The position numbers and the translations under genes are program-made. A DNA stretch of 64,000 bases, taken from Phoenix dactylifera (Eukaryota > Streptophyta > Magnoliopsida > Arecales > Arecaceae). Below are positions 24,801 to 37,198 of this stretch, piece after piece. The first letter of the stretch is position 1, and each line of letters begins with the position of its first letter. Where the stretch lies: positions 6,202,585-6,266,584 of the forward strand of contig NC_052399.1 in NCBI RefSeq assembly GCF_009389715.1. The letters are read 5' to 3'. Under the pieces are notes generated by a model, which was not told where the DNA came from, did no database searches, and saw only the letters and a list, made by a program, of their open reading frames with translations.

Positions 24801-27800
24801 TTCAGGCTAGTACTTCTATTACTCTTTCAAGCTAGTATTTTGATATTTTCCAAGCATATTTCTTATCCTGCTGCTTCTAGCATTCTCTGAATGAGCTCTT
24901 GTGATCTTGTCAAGGGTTTTTTTTTTAAACGAAACACAACCATTATTATTGTTATTATTTTGAACGAAACACAACCATTATTTTGATCCACTTTAGGATG
25001 TTGTTCTTGCAGGTATCATCCATAGCAATAGCAATTGTTTTTGTGCATTCAAAATAGAGGCCTTGCATTAGATGTAGTGGTTCCTGTGTCAGTTGGCCAT
25101 TTAAGGTCCATTCTCAATGTTTGCATGATATGCTTTATTTATACATTTTTTGTGTTTTGCTGATCACATTTATTTTGCAATTGTCTAACATTGTCAAGTA
25201 TCAAATATTTCTAGATGCTAAGTCTTAGGATATTTTCCTTCTCCTCGAAGTCATATATATACAAAAAATATTTCCATGGTAATATGGTTAATCCTTTTCG
25301 ACAAATCTGGTAAACACTGATGTTATTATTATGGGCCATGATGTATCCCATGAAGAAGCAATATATTGGAGGCAGAATAGTTAATTATGGAAGCTTGAAA
25401 ATCTAGTAATCACCAAACAGAATTCTGTTTGACAAGTTGTTGCTTGTTCTCAATGCATAGGTATTTTTAGTATGAGATGATGATGAAGTAAAAGGTGGTT
25501 GGACTATAAAGTGTGCACAAAGAGAGTGATAAACCCATTTCAAATCCATTCAGTCTAGGTCTGTTTCAGCAATGAGTCCATGTTTTCATAGAAGAACCCT
25601 TGTATGGTTTGGAGAAAACAGATTGGCCCAAACCTAAAGCAACAGAACAGTGTGATAAGCTACAACCATAAGATGATATGTGTTGATGACGCTGGATATA
25701 GGCAAGTACTTGTTACACATCCTATCTCATCCTATCTATTGGATTGGTAATCCTGTAGATGGCAGGTACAGTACAACATGACATGATGAGGATTTGCATT
25801 ATAAACCCTGACCTTGACAACCTTTAGTGCATCTATGAGATGGCAGTTAGAATTGTAACAACTACTTGTGGAGATAATAGGCTCTAGTAGTGGGCCTTTA
25901 CTAGAGGCAAACTTGTTGCCTCACCTATTCATACCTGCTAAAAATGAATCAGCATCTGAAATTTAGTGAAGAACAGGGAACTGGTGAAATAAAAAAAAAG
26001 AGAAATGAAAGTGTTGAATGTAATTGGAAATAAAGACCAAGAAGTCCCCTAAGCAAAAGATTTCAAAAATCATGACTAACCTCTGTTTTCCTCTTCTCTC
26101 TCATTTTTTAATTACATGTGATGGTTTCCTTAGTACCTTACTTCTGTAATACTGACAAATGGATTTTTTTTGGTTGTTGGGGGAGAGGGGGGTGGTGGAG
26201 AGAGAGGGGGGGTGGGGGTGTTGAGAATGTTCATATACAACTGTAGCAACATTGATGAAGTGGAGGTGCACCTTTTTCCCTAGAATGCAAATGGTAAAGT
26301 CAATCAAAATAAGATAACACTAGATATTCAGAACATGGCTACAAGATGAGTGATGCAATGGCAGGTATGCTGAGGTGAATATTGGCAGAGTATAAAGGTT
26401 AGAGTTATAAATAGGTGTAAAAGAACATTGAATTATAGCACCTGTAGAAGCAAATCATGGGAGAGCCATTCATGTGGTATGGCCATGTAGGCATTCACTC
26501 CAATCTTGTAAGACAATTCCTGTGAGGAGATCATCACAAATTAAGGTTAGGTTTCAGGACGAGGACAAGCAAAGAAGTTATTGGTCGTGCTAAAGGCTTC
26601 TAGCTCAAAAATTTAGGCATTGTGTGCATTGCCATGCTGACATTTGGCACATGCCAGAATGCCGTGGGCATGGTTCCAGTTGTACTGGCATGGTTTGGCA
26701 TGCGTAGGCATGGGCATTCTTTTTAAATTAGGGTAACTTTAACTTCTTTACAGTGTTGCTAAGAGTTTTTCTTGCATTAAAATGATAATTTAAAACTGTA
26801 TATAGTGTCATATAATCTGAAATAAAAGGATGTACTTTTTCCAGAAACGAATAAAATCATGTATTTGTTGAATATTGTGCAGGGTATCATTTAAGCCAGC
26901 ATGACATCCTAAGGATAGTGTAGCTATGTTAGAACTACATATAAAAATAGTATAACAATATTAAAACTATTGTGTACATATATTTCTAGCTAAATTGCTC
27001 CAGTATAACTGTTGTATAAAATTATCACTATAGTATAGCGTGAAAATAAATACCCTCTCAGTTCTCGACAGCCAACAAACAGCCTCCTACTCCCTTTCCA
27101 AGGCAACAAAATGGTGAAAACCAAAAAAGAAAAAGAAAAAGAAACTTTTCAGTTTGATAGAGGTTGGTATTGAGCCATGGAAACCATATCGAGTTGGCAA
27201 GCGACGCTACACCATGTGCCAAAGAAGCATGCCCCATTCTGGCCATGGCATGGAATAACATATGCTCTTGGTGGTACAGATTGGAAAGATGGGCACTTAA
27301 AACCTTGACCCAATTGGCCTTTGAAAACCAGTGGTGAAGTAGGATCTATCTATTGAAGATAAGACATGTTCTTTTATGTAAAGGTGATTTCTAACTTTAA
27401 GCCATAGGCAATGTAGGATTGACAAAATTATGGTTCCTACATTTGTATACTACATCCGAGTGACATCATACATAATCATCAGCATCCCTGCAGTAAAGAT
27501 AGAACCATTAACAAATTTTAGGAGAAGCTGCTTGTCAATAATCTAAAATGGACCCCATGGTGAGGTTACAGTTTACCAATTGCTGGTTCACAATTCAGCA
27601 TTCTAAAACACCTAATATTTCTCAATAGTGCATGTGCATGTAGTGTAATATCAGTTGTTATCATAATAAGTAAAGCTCCTACACTTGATGATTTATCAGT
27701 AGCATACTTTCTATTGATAGGCTTTGGTCGGCCTGGCAGAAGAGGTAGCTAATTCTGGAGTCCAACTTGGTTCGAGAAAGATTAATGGAAAATATATCCA

Positions 27801-30800
27801 ATCCCATCTTCTCTCTAGATTGGAAGGTAATTTTTATTCTCCATGCACATGGATTTACGTTGTGGTTCTACTTCTGTTTGTGTATTGTTGTCTATTTTTT
27901 TATACAACTGGATTTCTGTGTAAGAATGGATTGAGAAAGATTAGCTGGTTCATCCCACCAGTATGGACTTTATAATTATATTAATTTCTTAATAAGTTGA
28001 GGACCTAACAGAAAAAAAATGAAAGGAAGAGGTTATATAGGCATTAGACATGTTAGATACATGAGGTCATACTCGAAATCTTAACTTTGAGGATTAGTGC
28101 GATTCTTGAATATGTTAGCTCCTTGCCAAGAAGAACTTGTAACCTATATGGCAAGAAGATACATACATATTGTGTATTGAAAAGAAAGATGTAGCATCAT
28201 AATGTCAGGAAGATAGTATCAGGAAGATCATTTTGGGAATTAATGCAAAAATGCAAAGGTGAGAACACCACAAGTGGGGAAAATAGCAAGTTAACAAGAT
28301 GTACAATAATATATCATATAGATACAGACCTTTAACACCTACTATCAAACTCATTATGGGTCACACATTGAGAGTTGGCCGAGTGCCAGATAGTAGGAGA
28401 CTTGATGAGAAAGTCCACAATCTAAAGTCCAGAATGTAGATGCTGCAAAGCGAGCATGTGAGCAGTGTAATGTAGATGAAACTACTAGTAGTCAGTCTTG
28501 GTATGCTTGGTCTGCTTGTGAAACACTGGTTGGTTGGGGATCTGAATAGCTTTCCAGCTATTGAAATGGGGGGCTGTGAATTGATAATCACCACCATGTC
28601 AATAAGATATCATGGCTAGACAATCTCAACAATGATGTCAACCATAGTAGTAGTGCTCTGCCTAAATTAACACAATTTCCTTTATCTTGGCTTGCTTAGG
28701 AGTTAAGAGTCAGCATTAAAGATGCAATAGCCTGTGGGCATGACATTCTGTAACATCATTGTTCTCAAAACTGAAATGAAACAGGAGGGAGTCATGCACA
28801 TATGGTAGTGTTTTGTTGACAATAAAGGATCCAAAAGCTGAAGAATGATGAATGGTAGGAGCAGCAAACTGGCTAACCATGTGCACTGCATAGGCAATAC
28901 CAGGCTGCAATATTATAAGTCAAAACAAGGCTATCGGCAGGATGCCAATAATTGGTGATGCCAGTCAATCCTCACCATCTTTAGGCTGAAACTTCTAATG
29001 AAGCTCAATGGGGGTGGGTGTAAACCTAACACAGTCAAGCTTGGATAAGTGATGGGATTGACGACATACTTCTAAATAACAGATAGCCATAGGAATGCCT
29101 CATGACTAAGAAAATCAGTAACATGCCCAAGAGCCTTCATCTTATAATGGTCTTAAAGATGCTGCCTGACAAACTAAAACTGAGAATCATGTCATTCAAA
29201 TAAAGAAGTATATTACAACCTTGAGAAAAAATAGAAATGAACATACGTATGTGAGTGAAACTAGTTAGCAATTTAGCATAGCCGCTTGCAATTAATTCAT
29301 GTAATGAAGCCATTCATGCCTATGTTCAGCACCAATCATCTGCCTGCCAGTACTATTTTACACATGACTAAAATTATAAAGTGTTACATTGCACTTGGTT
29401 GATAGACAAAATTCTCAGAACAAGTTTAGGAACCGAAGAATGAAAGCAAGAAAAAAAGCAGCTAGATGGATTAGATTATGGGGCTAAGAGTGCTACTATG
29501 ATGTAGGTATGAAAACTTCATCTATAAAGAACTAGAGAGGAGATATTTTGGAAAAGTATTAGGAATCTATATGTTATGCAGATGATCACCCAAAGAACTC
29601 ACTAATGCATAGAGGAACAAGTTGTGGGCGTAAGAGTAGGAATGGCACATTGATGTCGATGGTTAAGGCAGATCGATCTGATCTATCAACTGGGACTCAT
29701 GTATAGTTTTTTGTATGATGTTCATTGCCCTCAGTGTAGAAAGATCCATGCCAACAATTTAACCCCACATGTAACAGCATCATGCAGATACAAAAAATAT
29801 TTGGTCCCCATGATCCCATCTAGTTTCACATCAACACTGTCAACAAGCTCCACTCTGGTTATGAAGTGCGAGAGGCAAAATAGGCCAAAAGATGAGCAAA
29901 ATAAGAAAAACAAAAGGATATGTGGAAATAGATGGAGAAAGAAGAGATAGGAGTAATGGGATATATTGAATAGTGAAAAAGGAGAATGGAAAGGCTCCTC
30001 TTGTGCACAGGAGGAGAATCTTCGTCGACACAGTTCTGCATTACTCATGAATGTACTGGAGCAGATTTGGTGGAAAGCAGGAGTGAGAAATACAGCAGAA
30101 ATAAATCTCATTTGGGCGATAGCCCACATATTTACATAAATACAGGGAGGTTACTCATTTGATGAAAATAACACAGATGAATAAACAGGATATCTCCAAA
30201 ATAATGATTTTTTTGTTTTGTAGGTAGTTTAGATGTACATTGTATCCAGTGGTTCGAATCTTCATTTTGGAATCCCCATCTTCAAATTTCACTTGACCGA
30301 ATTTCATCTCAAATCTGCTTGACCTTGTTGTAGTCTCTTTCTCTTTCTCAAACACGCATACACCTATATACAGGCAAACACACACAGAAAGATATACACG
30401 TGATAGAAGTATATGCATATTTATATACATTTAGACACAAGCACATATACCTTTCATAGCTTGAGTTACTCCTTTTTTTTCATTTGGCTTTATCAATTTT
30501 TGACCATTTATTTTTCCTTTCACATGTAGCTGTCCATGAAAAAGTAAAGGAACAGATAAAGGATGTTGATTTGTTGAAGTTTGAGGAAATTACCTTGTTC
30601 TGGATTGGCATGGCTGAGGTATATTTTTTATAAAAAAGAGCAAAATTCATAACAACTGAGAAAGAATGCACTTATTTTACTTTATTGCATGATCTTGTAG
30701 TCGGGTATGAGTCCTTTAGCAGTTGGTCTTGTTGATGTAATTTTGAACTCCCATAAAATACAGATTGCAAAACTGTGCAAATTAAACCAATTCATGGGAC

Positions 30801-31467
30801 AATTCCATATAAAATAAATGTGTGAACAACCTCTTTGCATCGGAATCTCTTAAACTTTCTTCTCCATGCATCCCTTTTTCCCTTTGCGCATTTCTTAGTG
30901 ATGACTTGTTTGAAAACCTGCAAAATCTCATATGCACACACATCAGCAAATTGTGGCATCGGAATTCATAGAACTGCAAGCCTTTAAGCCTAGTTCACTC
31001 TAGTGCAGGATGCAAATCATGGGTCTGATTTGCCAGTAGATGCAAATTGTGAACAGCAAAACTAGAAGTCAGACAAATTAACTAGTGAATAAGACATGTA
31101 GTACTGCAGTTGACAGAAAGAAACGTATATTCTCTTTATAATTAATTGTTATTTCAATTACTTTCCTTTGGACTACCAGAGTGTGCAAGTAATGGGCTCG
31201 TTCGATGGTTGGACTCAAGGAGAGGAGATGTCACCAGAATATTCTGGTGATTATGCCAGATTTTCCACTACCCTGAAACTTAGACCTGGCAGGTACATGA
31301 TGCTGGTAGACTGTTATAACCCATGATGAGTGCTCTTTAACACACTCTTCTCTTTGGAATGAAGGTACGAGATCAAGTTCTTGGTGAACGGAGAGTGGCA
31401 GTTATCACCAGAACTTCCAACAGTTGGTGAGGGTATGATGCAAAACAATTTGTTAGTTGTGGAATAA
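18836..31467 (+). CDS. PTST: PROTEIN TARGETING TO STARCH-like (CBM48, coiled coil), 8 coding exons
   Basis: Coding exons are 18836-18864, 19282-19591, 22006-22107, 24737-24805, 27721-27826, 30530-30618, 31180-31292 and 31365-31467. Phases agree and give 306 residues; Arabidopsis PTST1 is a little shorter. The start MACLKTSVIR matches the family's plastid-targeted N-terminus. About residues 115-215 are rich in heptad-like Leu/Lys/Glu (LLSDAERQKLTRKLSEAN and RKINGKYIQSHLLSRLE) and form the coiled coil. CBM48 follows, about 226-306, with VQVMGSFDGW (Trp246) and FLVNGEW (Trp284), the aromatic residues expected to bind glucan. In Arabidopsis PTST1 carries granule-bound starch synthase to starch granules in the plastid, so this copy should act in amylose synthesis. 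The intron after exon 4 begins with GC instead of GT. Exon 3 could instead start at 22018. The introns hold several retroelement pieces, but the coding sequence is intact. Confidence 0.92.
21141..21466 (+). mobile_element. tRNA-derived SINE-like element with internal 146-bp tandem duplication
   Basis: An A-box match TAGCTCAAGTGG at 21149-21160 is followed 45 bases later by a B-box-like AGTTTGAATCC at 21206-21216. That is the internal RNA polymerase III promoter layout of tRNA-derived SINEs. A 146-base unit, 21173-21318, is repeated head to tail at 21319-21464 with only a few differences. The second unit therefore carries a second B box but no A box. Each unit contains an imperfect palindrome built on ATGCAACTAA and TTAGTTGCAT. 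No clear A-tail or target-site duplication was seen, so the outer limits are approximate. Confidence 0.55.
22108..24736. other. PTST intron 3
   Basis: The intron holds no recognised gene. A G-rich run (GGGGTGGTGGGGTGGGG) lies at about 23996-24017. The rest is AT-rich. Confidence 0.5.
24930..24985. repeat. Short direct repeat in PTST intron 4
   Basis: The block ACGAAACACAACCATTATT occurs twice within about 55 bases, separated by a (TTATTA)-rich spacer. It looks like a replication-slippage duplication. Confidence 0.6.
26161..26222 (+). repeat. G-rich tract with quadruplex potential
   Basis: Several runs of five to seven G alternate with short GA/GT spacers in PTST intron 4. Four runs of at least three G fall within about 50 bases. 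Confidence 0.5.
26380..26610 (+). mobile_element. LINE fragment of a second type
   Basis: Shifted frames give IIAPVEANHGR and then MGEPFMWYGHVGIHSNLVRQ. These resemble the IAPVEEKMRE...LRWYGHVQRRP...PVRR segment at the C-terminus of a LINE reverse transcriptase common in plants. At least one frame change separates the two parts. It lies in PTST intron 4 in the sense direction and is a decayed fragment. Confidence 0.5.
28400..29260 (-). mobile_element. Fossil Copia reverse transcriptase region in PTST intron 5
   Basis: On the minus strand the order of recognisable pieces is the region around the catalytic YVDD-type site (about 29180-29210), a stretch like MKALGHVTDFL (about 29125-29150), then QPGIAYAVHMVSQFAA (about 28860-28910), and weakly an ISWK-like piece near 28560. 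That is the order of the reverse transcriptase and RNase H parts of Ty1/Copia elements. It is antisense to the host gene, clearly broken in several places and without visible LTRs, so it is old. Confidence 0.6.
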
Positions 31468-32802
31468 GTGCAATGTTGGTACAAAATTACCAAATAATCC
31501 TCAATTTTGCATGTACCATGGAAGGGCTGTTGGTAAAAAGCACATCAGGTGAGTGCTAAGTCATATTGTTCCCATGCTGTAAATATACTGCTAGGATCAT
31601 GTCACGTATTACCAGATATGCAGTGAATCTGTACTTCAAATTTACTATGGACTTTGATGCTATAAATGTGTGTTTTTTTCCTCCCTCCATTCATCATATC
31701 CTTAATGACACTCTCCTTCCTTTTCCTCGACATTAAGATAATGGGCTCATTTCAATTGCCCTCCAGATTATTTGGGCAAGCAAGCCAGAATTGTATTATT
31801 CATTCATAGACCAGTGATTTCAGGTACTTATCTATAGAAAAGCTAAATGATATTTGTCGGTTCCAACATTGTTGAATGTCTCTACGCAAGTGTCAAGGTT
31901 ATTTGCAGGATATATCAAGGTTTTTTTGTTTTTTTTTGCCCTTCTTCGAGGTTTCTTTACGCAAAAACTTTTGGTTAGAAACGAAAGGGGGCTTCTGAAA
32001 TTGGCAACCTCATCGGCCTCGCAGAAGACATGCAAGAGGTGCGAGAGAATCCCCTGTAATTGGCCACTGTGAGGGTGAGCAAGCAACCCATAAGTTGAGT
32101 CTAACCATGCGACTTGAGGCAGGCGTGGGGACACTGCATCTGTACTTTATTGCACTCCTGAAAGGTGCGTTAACTGCAGTCCGCTCACTAGCTACGATCT
32201 TTGTGTGGCTGCTTCATATTGGTGTGTGAAATTTTAACTAGAACCACCTCACTGGAAACTAATGGGCAATGTTCACGGTTTGCACTCCCTATGGCGAATG
32301 GCAATCGATGGCAAACTAGCATCTTTATGTCTTTTAACATCTTGGGGAAACTTGATGGCCGGACAAAATGCTGTTTGCTATCAGCTTTGCGTCGTAGTTC
32401 CTCGCTTTTTATCGAAGAAAACAAAGGAACTTTTTTCGTCAACGCTGGGGCAGCCTGCAACAAGTTCTCATGGCTACTTGAGCACTACTACGGCACGACA
32501 TGCGCTGGTGGCTACTGGCTAGGCATCTTTTCGGACGTCAATGTTACGAAACTGGAGCGACTTGTATCATGTTTTGCTCTCTAGCCGTCCTACCACGTAA
32601 GCAACTTCAGTTCTTTCAGCGATATCTTTTTCCTCGCAAAAAGCTAAGAACCAGCGCCTACCACTGCTTTGGGTGGTTGTTTAATTCTGCCAACTTGTTT
32701 GAAAATATATGCAATACCTTGATGGCATACCTTACATTTAAGCATTTTTGTGTTTCAAGTTTCCAGAGGACTCTTGAAATGTAATGCTTGCTGATATAAT
32801 AT
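31468..32802. other. 3' UTR of PTST and downstream intergenic DNA
   Basis: The first few hundred bases should be the PTST 3' UTR. From about 31860 to 32600 the sequence is less AT-rich and has overlapping open frames on both strands. None resembles a family I know, and I do not call them genes. Confidence 0.35.

Positions 32803-32844
<42 letters not shown>
32803..32844 (+). repeat. Run of 42 consecutive G
   Basis: An uninterrupted G homopolymer directly precedes the solo-LTR-like block. Such a length is unusual in plant DNA and is prone to assembly or sequencing error, so its true length is uncertain. Confidence 0.95.
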
Positions 32845-32845
<1 letters not shown>

Positions 32846-33497
32846 GGTTCGCCTCGACCAAGCTCGGGGTGCCTATGCCCCGACCCTTGAACTTGGGGCG
32901 CTCCACCGAGCACACCTCGAAATCCGGAAAGCCGAGCTACTCCCAGCACCCGTCAAGCCGACCTCGTCAAACGCATGGCGCGACCTTTTAACGAGCTCGG
33001 CCTCGCCAATGACCGCACCCTTGTGCGCGCCTATGTCCATCTGCGTGGCCGTACTTTGCAAAACTACCATATCACGTCTCCATATCCAATCTTCAACAGT
33101 CAGACGACATCTTAACCACTCCGGCCATATCCTGCCGTGACTGTCAACACCCTACCGTTCTCAAGAACGGGCAGTACTACACGCCACTAGCCAACCTAAA
33201 CGGCTCAGAGCCACACCTCCTCATGATGAGGACTGACAGTGCCTCTGCCACCTGAGTCACTCCACCGAAACTATAAATAGCTTAGTCAGGTAACTTCAAA
33301 GGGACTTTTTAGGCTGGACCAAATCTATCCCACTCTAACTTGATCGTCGGAGGGCTTTCACCGGAAACACCGGTGAGGTTTTGTACAAATCTGCGGCCGT
33401 CGCACAGGAGGTGGCTCCCGTCTTCTCCTTCCAATCACCAGCGGCTCCTTCAACTCCACCGGCGTGGTCACCCTTAGGCCAAATTTGAACCACAACA
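32845..33497 (+). mobile_element. Fossil solo-LTR-like block, probably Ty3/gypsy
   Basis: The block is GC-rich against AT-rich flanks. It begins TGGTTCG right after the G run and ends near ACAACA at 33497. A TATA box (CTATAAATAG, 33271-33280) is followed about 55-75 bases later by CTAACTTGATCGTCGGAGGG-like sequence. Such a pairing is common in LTRs of plant Ty3/gypsy elements. No internal region lies on either side, so it appears to be a lone LTR. I found no flanking duplication. Confidence 0.5.
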
Positions 33498-33702
33498 ATA
33501 GCCTTTGTTACTTGTAAGTCAAATTAGCATGAAATCATGGGTATTAACAGTAAAGATGTTATTTCACAAACAATTTATCGATTATTAGATATCTTTTTTT
33601 TATTCTTTTTGTATATTTAAAAGGTATTGGCATTAAAATTATCTTCCATCTATAACGCATTGCCATTTTCAAATTAACCAATTAAATCGTTAAGTGATAA
33701 CA

Positions 33703-34381
33703 CTTGGGAAATCGGTTCCCAGTGCCGAGCTGAGAGCTGTATGGAAGGGCCTTCGATATACACGGCGAGTGTTGCAGACTCGCTCCATTATTATGGAAGG
33801 CGACTCGGCCACTATTATAGGATGGATCCAGGAGGGTTCGAGGGTGTCGGGGTGGGACCATCCCCTACTCCAAGATATTTGGGCCATGGGTAGAGATGGG
33901 GACGCGTTCCTGGCCAGGCATGTTTATAGGGAGAGGCTAATGGGGCCGCTGATTGCCACCAAGGTGGTAGCCTAGTGGTACTGGGCAGCAATTCTAACCA
34001 TAAGGTCCCAAGTTCGAATCGCTGCGGCGACGATTAAATTGTGGACCGAAGCTCATTACTTTGGCCACTGCTTGGAGTTGTGGTGTAGGACCGCTCTTGA
34101 ACCGCTAGTAGCCGGGGTGGTGCCGAGTGTGACGTACTCATACGTGGGACTTGAGCCAGAGCTCAGAGGAGTAGCTGAGCCGGGCCTACGGGTGGGGAGG
34201 GTATGAGTAAAACCGGTCGGGGTGCCCAACACACGGCCATTTCTGCCCGCATCAAACATTCTCCTGGCGGGGCGGGGGCCCGGTGGGGGCTGCTACGCGA
34301 GGGTGGGCTTGTCCCTTCCTCCCCCCTACCCCTTTTCTTTAGCAAAAAAAAAAAAAAAAAAAAAAAAATCTTGAGAAATCG
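33703..34381 (+). mobile_element. LINE-SINE chimeric retroinsertion with target-site duplication
   Basis: The 12-bp sequence CTTGGGAAATCG at 33703-33714 recurs as CTTGAGAAATCG at 34370-34381. Between them lie two joined parts in the same orientation. First, 33715 to about 33955 is the RNase H end of a LINE (VPSAELRAVWKGLRYTRR, then IIMEGDSATIIGWIQ, then HPLLQDIWAMG), with one frame change near its end. Second, from about 33957 a SINE head has an A box TAGCCTAGTGG (33968-33978) and a B box AGTTCGAATCG (34011-34021). It runs to a TTTTCTTTAGC end and a 25-base poly-A (34344-34368). One duplication encloses both parts, so they entered the genome together. Confidence 0.7.
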
Positions 34382-37198
34382 CAGATCTCTTTAAATCATA
34401 TTCAAATTCATAGTTCACTCCACAAAAGCGCCCATAAATCGTTCAGTGAAAGCTAAGGAATTCAAAGACCCTAATCTTAACTCGAGAGGAATTTTGCTGG
34501 AGACGCAGCAGGTGGGCCGGGAAACTTTTAATTCGACCTCTCTACTGGTTGCTGTGATAACATTCGGGAAAAACAAGGACATCATCTAGAGACCAATTAT
34601 AAGGATAGCCAGGGATGGATTTCTGATACCTGGTGATGCATTATATTCCAGGCAGCATTTGATCTGATACATCAAAATGGTGGCCTCGCATTTCTCTACA
34701 GGAGAATTCGGGATCTGGCAGGTGTCAGCTCAAGATTTTGAAGGCTTTTGCAGCATAATACCATTGGTACATAGGGAGGCTAATGATTTTTATATCTGGT
34801 TAGGAAGTCAGGCATTCTGTTTCTCTGCACTAGTTGAAAAAAAAAAACAAAAAAACAAAAGAGTCTGGAAATATTGGACGCAGACTTAAATTTAAGAGTC
34901 TCAGCTCAATTACAATAACGACATTAGCTCAAGCACCTAATAAGACTAAATACTGGTCTTCAGAAACGAATGAATTTGTATGGATTTTGAATTCTTATGA
35001 AATGTGAAACTTGTTCCTGTAAAATAGTTAGGCATTCCCATAATTGTATTTGCATGCACTTCAATTCTCATGAAGTGAAAGGAACTGATGGGCTGCCTCA
35101 TCTTTGTTCTCAAATAAAATAAGATACGAGTCTTCAGACTTCAGAGCAACCACATGATAATGCTAAGAATAACCAGAACACTTCCACTGATAAACAGAAT
35201 TTTCATCATCAATAATATATTCTAATCAGGAGTCATAACCGTATGGAAACCCGTACTAGCATAAACTTAACTAACAAGTATCTTGGGATGGATTGCATCT
35301 GTTCTGGAATTTGGTCGGCAGATAAGATATGAACATTATGTTGCCTATGTTGCTTATTCTTCCTATAGGAATTATGGGTTCTGGCTAACTGTGCCTTTCA
35401 TATTGTTACTCATTTATCCAAACATCTCCAATTTATTTGTATATGACTTTCTCCCTCCTACGTCCTACAAAGAATAAACCACATACAAAAGACAGCAAGA
35501 TTCAGATGTCATACCCAACATCAAAACATAAATCTGATGCTCAATGCATCCATAATCATGCAAATGCCTTCCCAGATGCTCGATATGATATTAGTACTTC
35601 ACTACTCCAGGTCCTACTGCTCTACAAATGCGATAACCATTGAAATTCAAAAGATCCAGGAACAACGAATACTTTGACACAACTTCAAACCAAGCACAAT
35701 GATGTATCTAAATGTTTCCACATTTAAAAGCAGATATGTAATAAGCAAAACCTATGGTTATTTTCCATTTTGTCATGTCAAAACCTATATGTGCCTGGGG
35801 ACACATCTAACAACATTACGGATACCTTCAAGCAAGCAAATAGAAATTCACTGGTGGATCAAACGATATTTGTGACCTTGACACAGTATGCATGATACAG
35901 TAAAGAGAACCAAGCTGATACTTTGCCTGGTCTAGTTATCATAATTACATATATATAGTTTCCATTTTTAGCAAAAGATTTACAAAATAATGTGCATGGT
36001 CACTTATCATATTCCTAGAAATCACCCATGATAATGTGACACTAGGAGATTTGCACAATAAATATAAAAAGCCATGTAGAAAATTAGTTAGGAGAAAAAC
36101 ATAAGCACCACACCTTTTCCAAGCCACCAAATGCCTAAGGTTATCTAATGATGTATTATTTTCATTCTTCAAAAATTTTATGTGCTTGCCTTCCAACAGT
36201 TAAGTTTCACCATCCTCCAAAAATGTTCAACTTATCTTTCTTTCCTCATCGTGCCCATCAATTTTATGATTCTCTGACAGGGTTTAATGTGAACCATATC
36301 CGTATAAGAAGATGACCAAACTGATAACAACCATCACAGATGTCATGATAATGCTGATGCAGATAAGCATTCACCAAGTCATATTAGAATTTCTTCTCTT
36401 TGGTACAGCATGATATCAAAGTTTTGAATATCAACAGAATCATCTTGCCATGATTGGAAAATTATTCTAGGTAGTTGGAAAAGCCCTTAGGGGATCCTTT
36501 TCTGTGTGACAAGTAGCTGATCAACATCATCATGGAACCGTGTTTTTATAAATTCCAAGCTTTCATCATTCCACAAACTTCTCATTTTATGAAACATGCA
36601 ACTACCACTTTGGCCTATCTGATTCGTTACAACATATTTGATGGAATACCCTCCCTTGACTATGAGATATAAGTTTCCAGATTGTATTTGAAGCCACCAA
36701 CTATCTTAGATGAGATGTTCTCCCCTGTATTACTGAATACTGGGGCTAATCTGAAACACCCTAATTCTTTATTATAGGCTAATGCCGCTAATCTGAAGCA
36801 ATCTAACTCTTTATTATAGTCATTATTAACTATTCAAAAAAACATCCTCATCTTTTATAATCACATTTTCTCTTAAGCCCTTACTTTGCTAACATGCACT
36901 CTTTAGCGTGTGGCGCTCTTATGTAAATGATTTGGTGCCTTTTTATAATCTCAAATTTTTGAATTTTAATGGTATTTCCTGATAAGGAAACACTTGAAAA
37001 GCCCATATCCACTTCAAGCACCTTATTGTCATCGTAAAAAAGACATCCCCTTACATCTCTCTGCCCCTTACATAATGGTTTCATGGTAGTGAAAGCAACA
37101 TGTTTATGAAATTTATTTAAAATGCACACGCATTTTCATTATTCCTATTTGACCAATTTTCAGTTGTTGATTTTCATTTTTTTAGGTGGGATCTTTTT
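34382..37198. other. AT-rich intergenic DNA
   Basis: No gene was recognised on either strand. Only short open frames without family features occur. Decayed repeats are likely but could not be delimited. Confidence 0.35.

Noticed and set aside
29731-30129. 132-codon minus-strand open frame in PTST intron 5
   Set aside because: Low-complexity Phe/Leu/Ser-rich translation of purine-rich DNA, with no recognisable domain.
32658-33140. Poly-Pro and poly-Gly open frames around the G run
   Set aside because: They are translations of the homopolymer, which lies beside an LTR fossil.
33966-34025. A tRNA gene
   Set aside because: A and B boxes are present, but the sequence cannot form a full cloverleaf with an acceptor stem and it continues into a poly-A-tailed SINE body.
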